64,000 nucleotides of DNA, taken from assembly GCF_037325665.1 (NCBI RefSeq), contig NC_090246.1, positions 62,395,622 through 62,459,621 on the forward strand. The letters are read 5' to 3'. The notes below the pieces were generated by a model, which was not told the origin of the DNA, ran no database searches, and worked only from the letters and a program-made list of their open reading frames with translations. A program made the translations under genes and the position numbers. Of this stretch, positions 39,801 through 50,970 are shown piece after piece; position 1 is the stretch's first letter, and every line of letters begins with the position of its first letter. The stretch comes from Littorina saxatilis (taxonomy: Eukaryota; Mollusca; Gastropoda; Littorinimorpha; Littorinidae).

Positions 39801-40193
39801 ATGCTGATTCAGGCCGGATACAACCTCCACAAGGATCCATGGACACCTCCTGCTTCAGCTCCCTCCTCTAAAGACTTCAAGACACCATCTACCTCATCTT
39901 CCGCTTCTCAAGATCTCCACTCACAGGAACCTAAAAGGATAAGCAGTGAAACGGCAGCTCCGTCTCCTGCTAGGGAGATGGCTACTTGGCTAGGGAAGAG
40001 AAAGGCAGATTTGCCGGCGTTGACTTGTTTGTGTCGAACCCGTATTCGCAAAAGACTGAGCTATTGCAACAAGGGGCGGAGCATAGCTGAAGTTGTACAA
40101 AGGCTGCAGCTGCCAAGTCTGCTTGTGAACTTTCTCAGCTTCAGAGGTGATAAGATGTTGGGCCCAGTATCTGGTGCACAGGATAATGGTTGA
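33873..40193 (+). CDS. Ankyrin repeat and SOCS box protein (ASB-like), complete
   Basis: ASB proteins are substrate receptors of Cullin-5/Elongin BC ubiquitin ligases. Seven phase-0 coding exons: 33873-33983, 35470-35568, 37502-37600, 38119-38217, 38803-38901, 39107-39205, 39729-40193; total 356 residues. Exon 1 encodes a half repeat (AGDHKAVQRLVKGGVDINAK). Exons 2-6 are each 99 nt, one ankyrin repeat apiece (e.g. DGRTALHLACRGGHIDIVQA). Exon 7 finishes the repeats, has a Ser/Thr/Pro-rich linker, then a SOCS box at about residues 297-340: BC box LPALTCLCRTRIRKRL and a Cul5-box-like LQLPSLLVNFL. The stop is TGA at 40191-40193. Start chosen as the first ATG (33873). I cannot say which vertebrate ASB is the ortholog. 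Confidence 0.95.
34560..34830 (-). mobile_element. LINE C-terminal fragment in an ASB intron
   Basis: The minus-strand frame encodes NTFLPRTTSEWNKLPTLILS and APSLESYHSHL, matching the conserved 'FFPRT..EWN.LP...' end of CR1/jockey-type LINE reverse transcriptases. Only about 80 codons remain. Confidence 0.6.
34900..34990 (+). mobile_element. 3' end of a family E SINE
   Basis: Ends CTGTACCCACGGGATACGCG then CGATATAAGC and a (TTGA)n tail, the same 3' end as the full SINE at 62333-62746 in opposite orientation. 5' truncated or fused to unrelated sequence. Confidence 0.6.
35822..36184 (+). mobile_element. SINE-like element, family A, plus copy
   Basis: Starts CCCCGCGGGTTAGGGGGAAG, carries GTCGTAAGAGGCGTCTAAC and ends CGACGTTTAACACCAAATAA. 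Same family as 7729-8114. Lies in the ASB intron between exons 2 and 3. No clean target duplication was found. Confidence 0.8.
36601..37347. repeat. Dispersed repeat rich in nuclear-receptor half-sites, copy 2
   Basis: Inverted and nearly identical to 21766-22500, with a longer GTCC-type array (about 36648-36670) and a duplicated short motif near 36840. Carries about ten AGGTCA/TGACCT hexamers. Lies in the ASB intron between exons 2 and 3. Confidence 0.8.
38290..38565 (+). mobile_element. SINE, family C, diverged plus copy
   Basis: Plus-strand copy of the family seen at 49843-50221, with the body motifs CAGGTCAGCTTATGTGCAG and CCTGTAATCCATG and a GAAGAAG tail; the tRNA-like head is poorly kept and the middle is shortened. 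Lies in the ASB intron between exons 4 and 5. Confidence 0.6.
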
Positions 40194-40940
40194 ACAAATT
40201 CATTACTTCCATAGAACTTGAATCGGCGCATAGTATACATAATTACAACCCATGCAGTTGACCGTGTTCCATGATGTTTTCCCTATCTCAAGGTGAACTT
40301 GCACTGAATGGACGTGTCTGCGCAAAGGAAGTGTCTGAATGAGGGCGGAAAACTGTGCCCTTGAGTGTGTTTTGCACCTAGGTCAAACAGAGCATAAGGA
40401 TCCTTATGAGCAGCCTGGAAACTACATACACATATTCGTGGTTTTTCTTCTTTTGTGTGTTTGAGTAAACTCATTGAAGTCATCCAGGACAGGTTAAAAT
40501 CTAAACACACACATAATTGAAACCTTGTTCATTATCTTATTCTAGAGCAACATATTAAAAAGACAATTTTTGGAAATAACTGTCACTGCTACATGACTGT
40601 TCGGCAGAGTTATGTCGCATGAAGTTGAGACAAATATTTTGACTTTAGGTTTCGGGTAACACATGTTTAAGTAATCAAGTCAGGAGAGAAATCGGTCTAA
40701 ACATTATGTGTTGCTCTTGGGGAAAGTGCGATTCTGAGAGTCGATACCCTGCGCGTGTACCTAACATCAGTTTCTTCCCATATATGAAACTGACATAAGA
40801 TGCCAGTCACTGGCGAGAGGATGTGTCTGAACATGTGTACAAGAATCACGTGATGTTTGTTTGAGTGAAGCAAGGGTACTCACTCTTTCACAACCCATAC
40901 AAACCCGACAGTTATTTCCAGATTTCGTCTATTGACAGTT
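40194..40940 (+). other. Probable ASB 3' untranslated region
   Basis: Directly follows the ASB stop. No open frame of note and no repeat recognised. No convincing AATAAA was located close by; the next clear one is near 41798, so the transcript end is uncertain. Confidence 0.3.
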
Positions 40941-40964
40941 TCTACAGTTGTTAATCAACAAATT

Positions 40965-41681
40965 ATGCTTGAAGTTCAACATCTCTCAAAGCTTGACAGG
41001 AATGGCATAGATGGTGCAATGGAGCAAAGCTGGTGAGAATCATTTTTTAATAGTGTACATGTAATATAATATCAATAATAACATAAGAAAATAATGAATA
41101 CTTATTAGTTACCACTTCTCACAGCGAGGTACACAGTGCTCAATTTGAGAATGCCCTTTCTTAAATTATACATGCTGTCCAGATTGTGTAACTGTAAGCA
41201 GTTTGGTTTTAAGTTGTTGCTCTGTCTGATGATTAGTTTCATGTTCCACCATTCCCTCAGTCTTCGATAGTATTCAAGACTGTACACCATTTCTTTGATG
41301 AAAATTGATTCTGCTTACATCCTTTCACTTTTAAATTGTGTTACACTATACATGTACATTAAAAAAAATGTAAAAAATCATCCTTGAACAAGCTTATGCC
41401 AGTTACTCTTACTCAGTCTCAGATTGCACATGTATTCTGATTTTTACATCATTCAAGAAAAACTAATTCTATTTACTCAATTCTTTTTTTTGTTTTAGGG
41501 CTTTATGGTAAAACTATCACATTGTTACTACTGTACATGGTGATCTGCATAAATCTAAGGGAAGAAAATTGAAATCGCATGTATTTGTCTTCTTGCTTTT
41601 TGTAATGTCATTTGTTTGACATGCTTCCTTATCTATTCTGCAGTTTCAGGTCTGGCACTGGCTTTCCCACACAAAAAAGAT
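40965..41681 (+). CDS. Two possible short exons of an unknown gene
   Basis: An ATG at 40965 starts MLEVQHLSKLDRNGIDGAME, ending in phase 2 at a good donor (AGCTG|GTGAGA, 41032). A second short stretch, 41650-41681, has an acceptor (TTTCAG) and a donor (AGAT|GTAAGA) and joins in frame. Both are tiny and no homolog is recognised. They may be chance splice-like sequences in the ASB 3' region. Confidence 0.2.
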
Positions 41682-41882
41682 GTAAGAACATAACAAAATA
41701 CACCAGATATTCAATGATCATCAGGTAAAATAAAAACAAAAATGTGTACCCTTCCTGATCATTGTTTGCCAGCCGTTATATTTGTTTCATGGGGAAAAAA
41801 TAAATTAAAACCGATACAATAATAATAAATCACTTTTCTGTAGCGCGAGTCCCATCAATTGGCTCCAGGTGCTTCACAAATT

Positions 41883-42243
41883 CTTCTTCTTCAGCGTTCC
41901 AGAATTTTCTGGTTACGTGTGAGCTCGTTTGCCCATTTGGGTTCCCCACACTATACTCTGAGAGCATAGTCAGCTCACTCCGCTTTCGTTGAGTAGGCAT
42001 GCTGGGTATTTTCGTGTTTTCATAACCCACCGAACTCAGACATGGATTACAGGATCTTTTCCGTGCGCACTTGGTCTTGTGCTTGCGTGTACAAACGAAG
42101 GGGGTTAAGTCACTAACAGGTCTGCACATAAGTTGACCTGGGAGATCGGAAAATCTCCACTCTTCACCCACCAGGCGGCAGCGACCGGGATTCAAACTCA
42201 CGACCTCCCGATTAGGAGGCCGACGTCTTACCACCACGCCCGT
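41883..42243 (-). mobile_element. tRNA-derived SINE, family C
   Basis: Head at about 42243 (minus), B-box-like GTTTGAATCCCGG, body motif ACTTGTGCGCACGG-type shared with 49843-50221, and a GAAGAAG tail at the low-coordinate end. The tail-side third differs from the other copies. Confidence 0.75.
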
Positions 42244-42706
42244 CGCTTTACAAGTTCATTCTAAAACAAACCAGCACAAATTAAACGAGCATACAAATAA
42301 CTGAGATAAAACAACAACAACCAAAGCACTAAACAAACTGGGCTTACAAGACAATTTCAGAAAACATATCGGGTTTTGAGAACAAAGCCTATCCGGGGTT
42401 AAATGTATTTTTTCCAACCTATGAGCCTATAAATGCTATTTCTGTGAGTAATGTTAACAAAAATCACACATTTTTGGTATGCCTTAGCTAGGAAGTTTCA
42501 CTACAATGGTATAAAATACAAGAATATGCACATAATGCACGTGAGGATGATTAACAAATCATGCCAAAGCACAAGTCAAGTACAACTAACAAAGGGAGGC
42601 AAGTATTCTTGATATAATTATAAACAGTGATCATTAGCAGAACCTATAAAGAACATTAAATGAACAAGCAACTTCCATCATCATTTTAATTGACCATGCA
42701 CTCTAA

Positions 42707-43350
42707 AGCTGTGTTTCCATATATAGCGACGATGGTGGCAGTGATTGCAACAGAAGAAACAACGAACGTATTTCCATATGCGTGACAAGACGGCAGATGT
42801 GGTGTAGACGGGGAGAAGTTAAGAGGGAAAAAAGTACTGCTGCGCAGCATTCACACCCAAAGTGGGCGTGCTCTTAGTCTTTCCTAATAATCGAAGACCC
42901 CCTACAACCAGGATTTTAATCTTCTGTTTTTTCCCTCACCTGCATATTATCCAGCAAGAATTCCTTCAGAGGTTGTCAAAGGAACAATGTTTGTCCGACT
43001 TTTTAGCATTTTGTTGAAATAAAAGCCGGTTTTCCATTTCATTTCTCGTCCTTTCATTTTGTTCATCAACATACGTAGCTTGAGATATAGTTGACCTTAA
43101 ATTAAGCATAGTTGCATGAGATTTTGACCGATCGATCCTCAGGAGTGAAGTCGGACAGATCTGCTGCCATGTCGCTTTTAATGGAAACCAACAAAACAAT
43201 AACACTTTTGCGTCCATTAAAATAAATACATTAAAATGAAAAATTATTTTTTGACACATCTAACCTGCCTGTCAACGATTGTAAAATACATTGTGATGAG
43301 AGTATTTTGTCGATGCTGTGCTGCCATCCCATCACCATATGGAAACAGCT
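42707..43350. mobile_element. MITE with AGCTGTGTTTCCATA ends
   Basis: The left end AGCTGTGTTTCCATATA and the right end (inverted AGCTGTTTCCATATGG) continue as an imperfect inverted repeat of about 35 bp, including ATGG.GGCAG. No transposase. Confidence 0.55.
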
Positions 43351-44456
43351 TAAGTAACGGGGAATATTGGCAAACAGTAAGGCAAGTATTCATGAAACAG
43401 TCTCTTGGCACGCAAGCCTTTCAATTAACAAAGGAAAGTAAGTGCTTTGAATACAAAGATATGACTTTCAGAATCAAAATATGGTGGAAAACATGGGCTC
43501 TAAATAAAGACAACAGAAAGTGAGAATGGTGTTCTTTGCTGGAGTGTAAGGTTGACATCAGGGCTGTTCAACATCCAGCAGCTATTAAAATACTACAAGT
43601 ACTGACGTTCACTTCTGGTATTATGTATCTCACTACGACTCAAAGTGATTAACAAACAATTCTATAGATTATATGAACAATTGTTAAGAAGAAACTTAAA
43701 CATATGCAGACCTGGGAACAAATACGATTTTGCCGTATTTTGTACGCATGACTGTCGAGAATATGATCAGTACGGTCAGTGGGAAAAAATACGACGAGAA
43801 AAATTCCTAAACTACTTATCTTCACAAGCCCATCCCGAAGCCAATCCAGTATTTTGCCACATACATGATTACAGTTTTTGTCAGTCAACATTGAAAAAAG
43901 CATTTGTTTGAAATGTATAGGTAAACTTAATTAACGCTGTGACGGACGCGTGTGAAGCATGTTTTAATCATGGATGTTCAAATGCTGTGTGGAGTACGCT
44001 CATTTTTCTGAAAATACACCAAGTTTGTTTAAGAATACTCTAAGTGTAAAACAGGGGTTCCCAGGTCTGCATATGAGAGAGTGACACATGCAAAATCAAC
44101 GTCAAACAGTGAGGAACTGATGTAAAAGTACATTTGACACAAAATAGGTGACTCGGTTATACTTGATTCTAAATCACCATGACCACGCAACTTTTCATCA
44201 CTATTCAGAATGGTAAAAAAGAGAGAGAGAGAGAAAAAAGAGAATACGGCCTCTGATATATTTTTAATACCACAGGTAATCTTTTTTCTTTTCGGCAAGG
44301 TCCTTGATCCATGAATGTATATATATAGACTGCAACATCCACACCTAAATTAGCCATGGTTTAGGAGTTTTACGACATTACTAGTAAATAAACAGCCTGT
44401 GCAAACGGCCCTCACAACACTTTCTCCTCACATTTTAACATGATATGTATTGAATA
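43351..44456. other. No supported gene
   Basis: A plus-strand open stretch at 43645-43911 encodes repetitive TACG-rich sequence (GTACGCATGACTGTCGAG, CAGTACGGTCAGTGG) and looks like a dispersed repeat rather than a gene. Nothing else recognised. Confidence 0.35.
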
Positions 44457-44518
44457 CAGGGGTGGGAGTAGTTCCGTATAATTACGTAATTCCGTATAGC
44501 AAAAATTTCAACAACAAC

Positions 44519-46258
44519 AAACAAGTCGCGTGAGGCGAAATTACTACATTTAGTCAAGCTGTGGAACTCACAGAATGAAACTGAACGCACTGCATTTTTT
44601 CACAATGACCGTAGTCCGCAGCTCGTGCAAAACGCAGTGAAACTGACGAGCCTGTTTAGCGCGGTAGTGGTTTCGCTGTGCTGCATAGCACGCTTTTCTG
44701 TACCTCTCTTCGTTTTAACTTTCTGAGCGTGTTTTTAATCGAAACATATCATATGTATATGTTTTTGGAATCAGGAACCGACAAGGAAATTGTTTTTAAA
44801 TCGATTTCGGAAATTTAATTTTGATCATAATTTTTATATTTTTAATTTTCAGAGCTTGTTTTTAATCCGAATATTACATATTTATATGTTTTTGGAATCA
44901 GAAAATGATAAAGAATAAGATGAACATAAATTTGGATCGTTTTACATAAAAATAAATTAATGACAATTTTCAGATTTTTAATGACCAAAGTCATTAATTA
45001 ATTTTTAAGCCACCAAACTGAAATGCAATACCGAAGTCTGGCCTTCGTCGAAGATTGGTTTACAAAAATTTCAATCAATTTAATTGAAAAACAAGTCGCG
45101 TAAGGCGAAAATACAATATTTAGTCAAGTAGCTGTCGAACTCACAGAATGAAACTGAACGCAACGCAACGCAGCAAGACCGTATACTCGTAGCATCGTCA
45201 CTCCACCGCCCGTGGCAAAGGCAGTGCCCGTGGAATTGACAAGAAGAGCGGGGTATTCGTTGCGCTGAGAAGGATAGCACGCTTTTCTGTACCTCTCTTC
45301 GTTTTAACTTTCTGAGCGTGTTTTTAATCCAAACATATCATATCTATATATTTTTGGAATCAGGAACCGACAAGGAATAAGATGAAAGTGTTTTTAAATT
45401 GATTTCGAAAAAAACATTTTGATAATAATTTTTATATATTTAATTTTCAGAGCTTGTTTTTAATCCGAATATAACATATTTATATGTTTTTGGAATCAGC
45501 AAATGATGGAGAATAAGATAAACGTAAATTTGGATCGTTTTATAAATTTTTATTTTTTTTTACAATTTTGCGATTTTTAATGACCAAAGTCATTAATTAA
45601 TTTTTAAGCCACCAAGCTGAAATGCAATACCGAAGTCCGGGCTTCGTCGAAGATTACTTGACCAAAATTTCAACCAATTTGGTTGAAAAATGAGGGCGTG
45701 ACAGTGCCGCCTCAACTTTCACGAAAAGCCGGATATGACGTCATCAAAGACATTTATCAAAAAAATGAAAAAAACGTTCGGGGATTTCATACCCAGGAAC
45801 TCTCATGTCAAATTTCATAAAGATCGGTCCAGTAGTTTAGTCTGAATCGCTCTACACACACACACGCACACACGCACGCACATACACCACGACCCTCGTT
45901 TCGATTCCCCCTCGATGTTAAAATATTTAGTCAAAACTTGACTAAATATAATGAGGGTGTGACAGTGCCGCCTCAACTTTTACAAAAAGCCGGATATGAC
46001 GTCATCAAAGACATTTATCGAAAAAATGAAAAAAACATCTGGGGATATCATACCCAGGAACTCTCACGTACAATTTCATAAAGATCGGTCCAGTAGTTTA
46101 CTCTGAATCGCTCTACACACACACACACACACACACAGACAGACAGACACACACACACACACACACAGACACACACACAGACACATATACACCACGACCC
46201 TCGTCTCGATTTCCCCTCTATGTTAAAACATTTAGTCAAAACTTGACTAAATGTAAAA
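44519..46258. repeat. Tandem/nested copies of an ACAAGTCGCG repeat family
   Basis: Copy 1 (44519-45089) and copy 2 (45090-45950) both start ACAAGTCGCGTRAGGCGAAA and share a body; copy 1 lacks the 3' third. A third piece (45951-46258) repeats the 3' third only. The intact end reads AAAACTTGACTAAATAT, inverse to TTTAGTCAAG near the start. The 3' third carries a full CRE TGACGTCA (45736-45743, 45997-46004) and a CA microsatellite. Confidence 0.75.
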
Positions 46259-46387
46259 AGTGAGGAAAAAACCCCGAATCCTAATCGCGTATATATATAT
46301 ATATATCGGTTTCCGTGTTTCGGTTCGCGCAATTTCCGATCCATAAAACTGCAGATACTTCCGGAAATAACATGCCGTCCGCCATTT

Positions 46388-46627
46388 TTGTCTCGAATGA
46401 AACCTAGACATCGCGAGCTCGGTTTACTTATTAAGATGGAGCTAATTACCGATGAGTCGAAGACACGAAAGATCGACCAGAGCTTACATAAAAACAAGTG
46501 GAGGAACGACTGGATGAACTTGGTGGACGATTTAAATCGCCCATTTAGAAAATGGCTTCGCAAAACGTCAGCAGTGGGCTCAGCCTGGTGTTTAGTTTGC
46601 AGCAAAAAATTTTTTTTTTCAGTATAG
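46388..46627 (+). pseudogene. Transposase N-terminal zinc-binding fragment
   Basis: Encodes HKNKWRNDWMNLVDDLNRPF and SAWCLVCSKKFF before a stop. The W..W and C-x2-C pattern is that of the exon at 12366-12633 (KNKWKANWL, CTWC). It is inside the hAT-like element, which supports a transposase origin for this domain. The pairing histidines are absent because the frame ends early. Confidence 0.5.
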
Positions 46628-46887
46628 CTCAGATTTTTTGCTCCCACCCCTGTGAATAACAGCTCTTCCTTCAAGCTCATGCCACAAAAACAGGATTCTT
46701 AATTACAAAATAACTCATCCTACATAGGTGAGAGAAACCACCCATGACATAACTAAAACACACACTCACATGTTAGTATATCATGTAAGAGAGGTTGTGT
46801 CAAACTAGACCGGCAGGGACCTTATTTTTCACAGCTCATGATAAAGTCACTGAGACAAACGTCATTCCAGGAACACTTTTGGGTTTG

Positions 46888-47024
46888 CTGTTCTTCTTCT
46901 TCTTCTGCGTTCGTGGGCTGAAACTCCCACGTACACTATGTGTTTTTTGCACGAGTGGAATTTTACGTGTATGACCGTTTTTACCCCGCCATTTAGGCAG
47001 CCATACGCCGCTTTCGGGGGGATG
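46888..47024 (-). mobile_element. Partial SINE, family C (tail end)
   Basis: CTTCTTCTTCTTCTGCGTTC through GCCATACGCCGCTTTCGG matches the tail third of the copies at 49843 and 50318; the tRNA-like head is missing. Confidence 0.65.
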
Positions 47025-47920
47025 GGTTTGCTGTTTCCCCTGGAAGAATTTTGTAAACTGACATGTCATGCTATACTTTCTTGAGTGACGTCTTTTTGCT
47101 TTGACGTCGGTATTCACGAGACTTTGAAAGAGATCGAGGTTCCATAAGACGCGTCTTCAATTTGAGCACTCAACTGCGGGACGTTTTGAGCAAAAGATAG
47201 GCAAGTACAGAATGTAGGATTAACAAAATATTACATGCGAGCAAAAGCAAGCTTTTCAATATTTAAAATGGCAACTCGTGCAAATCTGGTACGACACAGC
47301 AAGCCATGTTGTATGCTCTATGTATACATACTGGTGCAGACTCTCAACCCTTGTATCCGTTATTCCATGGGATGAAATTATCAGGGCCTAGAACTGGTGA
47401 GTGGTTAATAAGGCTTACTGGGCCATGTTTAACTTGTTGGAGTGATTTATTTGCATTCACAATAAAATTGCCTCTCCAGCAAGAGATAAAACAGTTAAAA
47501 GTATATACTGTACCAGTTTCAATCAATAAATAGTGTTGTTACAGCTCAAGAACACGTCACAGCTCTAAGTATATACAAATCGTTCACACCTTAAAAAAAG
47601 AAATAAGGCAATATACAGATCATTCAGACTATCAAAAAGAAATAAGTTAAGCAAAAAGACATGAACCTACCAAGCTATCACTCAACATCATTCCAATAAA
47701 ACATTACATTGAAACAGAAGCAGTAACAATTTAAATAAGTGCAATTAGAACATTTTAAGCACTCTTGAATGTGTGGTCATGATTTTTGTTATGTAGAATG
47801 TATTAAACATGCTTTAAATTGAAGAAAGCTTGCCTTTATAATACATGTATAGCACTTGATTATTACAAATATTGCATGCAACATAGACACAACATATCTT
47901 TGCAAACATTGGCAAGCATG
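47025..47920. other. No gene seen
   Basis: AT-rich sequence without a supported exon or a repeat I recognise. Confidence 0.4.
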
Positions 47921-48057
47921 TACAGTACCCGGCAAAAGAAACGCAACTCATTCGTGCCCACTGTTGCAAGTTATTTTCAAATTGTCCTAAAATATGAACC
48001 AGATAAGGTACATCAAAAAGAAAAACAGATTCGTGTAGTACTTGATGTTTAATTTTT

Positions 48058-48616
48058 TGAGTCACTTGAGAAAATGTGACTCTATGTAATCGATCAGTGT
48101 TAGTCTGTCCGGCCGGCCGTCCGGCCGGCCGTCCGGCCGTAGACACCACCTTAACGTTGGACTTTTCTCGGAAACTATCAAAGCGATCGGGCTCATATTT
48201 TGTTTAGTCGTGACCTCCAATGACCTCTACACTTTAACGATGGTTTCGTTGACCTTTGACCTTTTTCAAGGTCACAGGTCAGCGTCAAAGGAAAAATTAG
48301 ACATTTTATATCTTTGACAAAGTTCATCGGATGTGATTGAAACTTTGTAGGATTATTCTTTACATCAAAGTATTTACATCTGTAGCCTTTTACGAACGTT
48401 ATCAGAAAAACAAGGGAGATAACTAGCCTTTTCTGTTCGGCAACACACAACTTAACGTTGGGCTTTTCTCGGAAACTATAAAAGTGACCGGGCTCAAATT
48501 TTATGTGAACGTGACTCATTGTGTTGTGAATAGCAATTTCTTCCTGTCCATCTGATGCCTCATATAATATTCAGAACTGCGAAAGTGACTCGATCGAGCG
48601 TTTGCTCTTCTTGTTA
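48058..48616. repeat. GAGTCAC/CTTCTTGTT repeat with DR1-type sites
   Basis: Starts GAGTCACTTGAGAAAATGTG and ends CGTTTGCTCTTCTTGTT, resembling in layout the repeats at 21766 and 36601. Has a CCGGCCGTCCGGCCGGCCGT tract, and TGACCTTTGACCT (48250-48262) and AGGTCACAGGTCA (48269-48281), both perfect nuclear-receptor direct repeats with one-base spacing. Confidence 0.65.
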
Positions 48617-48623
48617 AATTTTG

Positions 48624-48828
48624 TTTTACCTTTTCATAAACTGTGTTATACAGGGTAAAGGTCAAGTGAGTAGTGATTTTAGGCGAACATGTCACTCCAC
48701 AAATGTTTTAATCTGGTAAAAAATATGCATTTTTATGATATTTGTTGCGTGTCAAAGTGACACGTTCACCTGCAATCACTACTTGCTTGACCTCTACCCT
48801 GTATAACACAGTTTATGATAAGGTAAAA
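48624..48828. mobile_element. Hairpin MITE
   Basis: About 205 bp; arms of about 70 bp including AAACTGTGTTATACAGGGTA and its inverse, closing on a loop near 48700-48760. No coding capacity. Confidence 0.75.
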
Positions 48829-49390
48829 AAAAGAGAAAACAATTAAATAATATGCATTGTAATTCAATCAAGTTGGCGTTTTAATGAAACAGATCCTGTG
48901 ATTGGTCAGAATGCCCCAACTCATTAAAAATTACCGGTCATTAATTGTCGATAACCACTCGCTAATAAAGCCATAAACCACCTGCTGGCGAGGCGCATTG
49001 ATACAACCTCAACTAGTCTCGGTTAGCTTTGAGGGTCATTTTACAAGTAGGAAATATGAAGGCCAACGAAATACCGAGACCATAAGGTATGCGAAGTGAT
49101 GACGTCGAATACGTGACGTAAGTTGATGCATGAATTCTTCCGGACTACGTCAGTCAATTCCAAAGATCGCTTTTGTGATGAAAAGAATTTGTTTTAGAGT
49201 TTGCTGTCCAGAAACCTGTATGTGAAAGAAAACAAAACAGGAGCAGAGTGATAAGATAGGACGACAGAGACATATTTCTTGGGACTTGACCCTTGCAGGT
49301 AGGTGGACTGAAAGTAGTGTGTAAACAGAACAGAACCAATTCTGTCTGTTTACCATCGCATGAAAGCAGGAAAGAGATCGTCGTCAGATT

Positions 49391-49579
49391 GAATTACAAT
49401 AACATTAACATGCTTCCATTTGAAACTTCTCGGTCTTCATCGTGGATTGACGCCCTCCCAAAGTCTAATTGAAGCCATCCGTCGCTTCACTCCGTCGGGC
49501 TTCAATTAGCTTTGGTCGGGCGTCAATCCACGATGACGACCTCGAAGTTTCAAATAGAAGCATGTTAATGTGTAATTAA
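49391..49579. mobile_element. Hairpin MITE
   Basis: About 189 bp; arms of about 75 bp including CATCGTGGATTGACGCCC and its inverse GGGCGTCAATCCACGATG; loop near 49470-49495. No coding capacity. Confidence 0.75.
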
Positions 49580-49842
49580 TCGTACAGCCAGTAAAATATT
49601 CTCCACGGATCTGTTTTCCTTTTTGATGTACAATTTGAAAATGACGAAAAATCACTTGCAACAGTGGGTGCGAATGAGTTGCGTTTCTTTGGCCGGGTAC
49701 TGTACACACAAGCTAGAGAAGCATTCCTTTCACCCATAAAACTTCTAGCATGAACATGCAGAACAACTTTACGGCTATGGCACATTATCATAGCACCGTT
49801 CGACTACTAAAGCAGCTATGGCACATAATTATAGCACCTTCT

Positions 49843-50221
49843 TCTTCTTCTTCAGCGTTCGTGGGCTGAAACTCTCACGTACACTCGAGTGGAATTTTAC
49901 ATGTATGACCGTTTTTACCCCGCCATTTAGGCAGCCATACGCCGCTTTCGGAGGAAGCATGCTGGGTATTTTCGTGTTTCTATAACCCACCGAACTCTGA
50001 CATGGTCATGGATTACAGGATCTTTTCCGTGCGCACTTGGTCTTGTGCTTGCGTGTACACATGAAGGGGGTTAAGTCACTAGCAGGTCTGCACATAAGTT
50101 GACCTGGGAGATCGGAAAAATCTCCACTCTTAACCCACCAGGCGGCAGCGACCGAGATTCGAACTCACGACCTCCCGATTAGGAGGCCGACGTCTTGCCA
50201 CCACGCCACTGCGCCCGTCAT
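49843..50221 (-). mobile_element. tRNA-derived SINE, family C, full length
   Basis: The minus-strand head starts GACGGGCGCAGTGGCGTGG, with B box GAGTTCGAATCTCGG, body and (GAA)n tail. Best preserved copy of the family in the window. Confidence 0.85.
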
Positions 50222-50317
50222 TATAGCACCATACTATCAAAGCACAGAATGTTGAAAGTTAGGCATAAACTATAATAAAGAACTTATCAACAGACATATT
50301 CTCAAGGGAGACTTCTT

Positions 50318-50685
50318 CTTCGTTCATGGGCTGAAATTCTCACGTTCACTCATAATTTTGCACAAGTGGATTTTTATGTGTACGAGTTTTACCCCGCCAT
50401 TCAGGCAGCCATACGCCAATTTCGGGGGAAGGATGCTAGGTATTTTTGTGTTTCTATAACCCATCGAACTCGGGCATGGATTACAGGAGATTTTCCATGA
50501 GCACTTGGTCTTATGCTTGCGTGTACCGACGAAGGGGGATAAGGCACTAGCAGGTCTGCACATAAGTTGACCTGGAAGATCGGAAAAATCTCCACCCTTA
50601 ACCCACCAGGCGTGGTCAGGATTCAACCCGCGACCTTCCGCATATGAGGCCAATGTCTTATCGACTCGGCCACTGCCCCCATCTC
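50318..50685 (-). mobile_element. tRNA-derived SINE, family C
   Basis: Same family as the preceding copy, more diverged, head at about 50685, tail at about 50318. It ends about 45 bp before the DIRS-like fossil begins. Confidence 0.8.
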
Positions 50686-50970
50686 CCAAGGGAGACAACC
50701 TCTATTGGGCGGTCATGAGAAGAAGAACTGGAAAATTTCAGTAGTAAATTTTCATTTTGTTTGTTTGTTTGTTTGCTTAACGCCCAGCCGACCACGAAGG
50801 GCCATATCAGGGCGGTGCTGCTTTGACATTTAACGTGCGCCACACACAAGACAGAAGTCGCAGCACAGGCTTCATGTCTCACCCAGTCACATTATTCTGA
50901 CACCGGACCAACCAGTCCTAGCACTAAACCCATAATGCCAGACGCCAGGCGGAGCAGCCACTAGATTGCC

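Larger units (their letters stand above)
44457..46652 (+). mobile_element. hAT-like transposon with another repeat family inserted
   Basis: Ends CAGGGGTGGGAG (44457) and CTCCCACCCCTG (46652) are flanked flush by TGAATA at 44451-44456 and 46653-46658. Between them lie about 60 bp of the left end, then the repeat array 44519-46258, then the right part, which encodes a transposase-type N-terminal fragment (46388-46627). Only the N-terminal part of a transposase is present, so it is non-autonomous. Confidence 0.75.
47923..49702. mobile_element. Mariner-type element (TA target) loaded with smaller repeats
   Basis: Ends CAGTACCCGGCAAAAGAAAC (47923 on) and the inverse ending at 49702, flanked by TA. 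The inverted repeat extends about 130 bp, through ACTCATTCGTGCCCACTG and the TACATCAAAAAG region. The interior holds a CCGGCCGGCCGTCC-bearing repeat (48058-48616) and two hairpin MITEs (48624-48828, 49391-49579). No transposase is seen. Confidence 0.75.

Noticed and set aside
43645-43911. 88-codon plus-strand frame
   Set aside because: Underlying DNA is a TACG-rich dispersed repeat; no start, splice or domain support.
46048-46680. 210-codon minus-strand frame
   Set aside because: It crosses the border between two repeat families and includes a microsatellite; chance frame.
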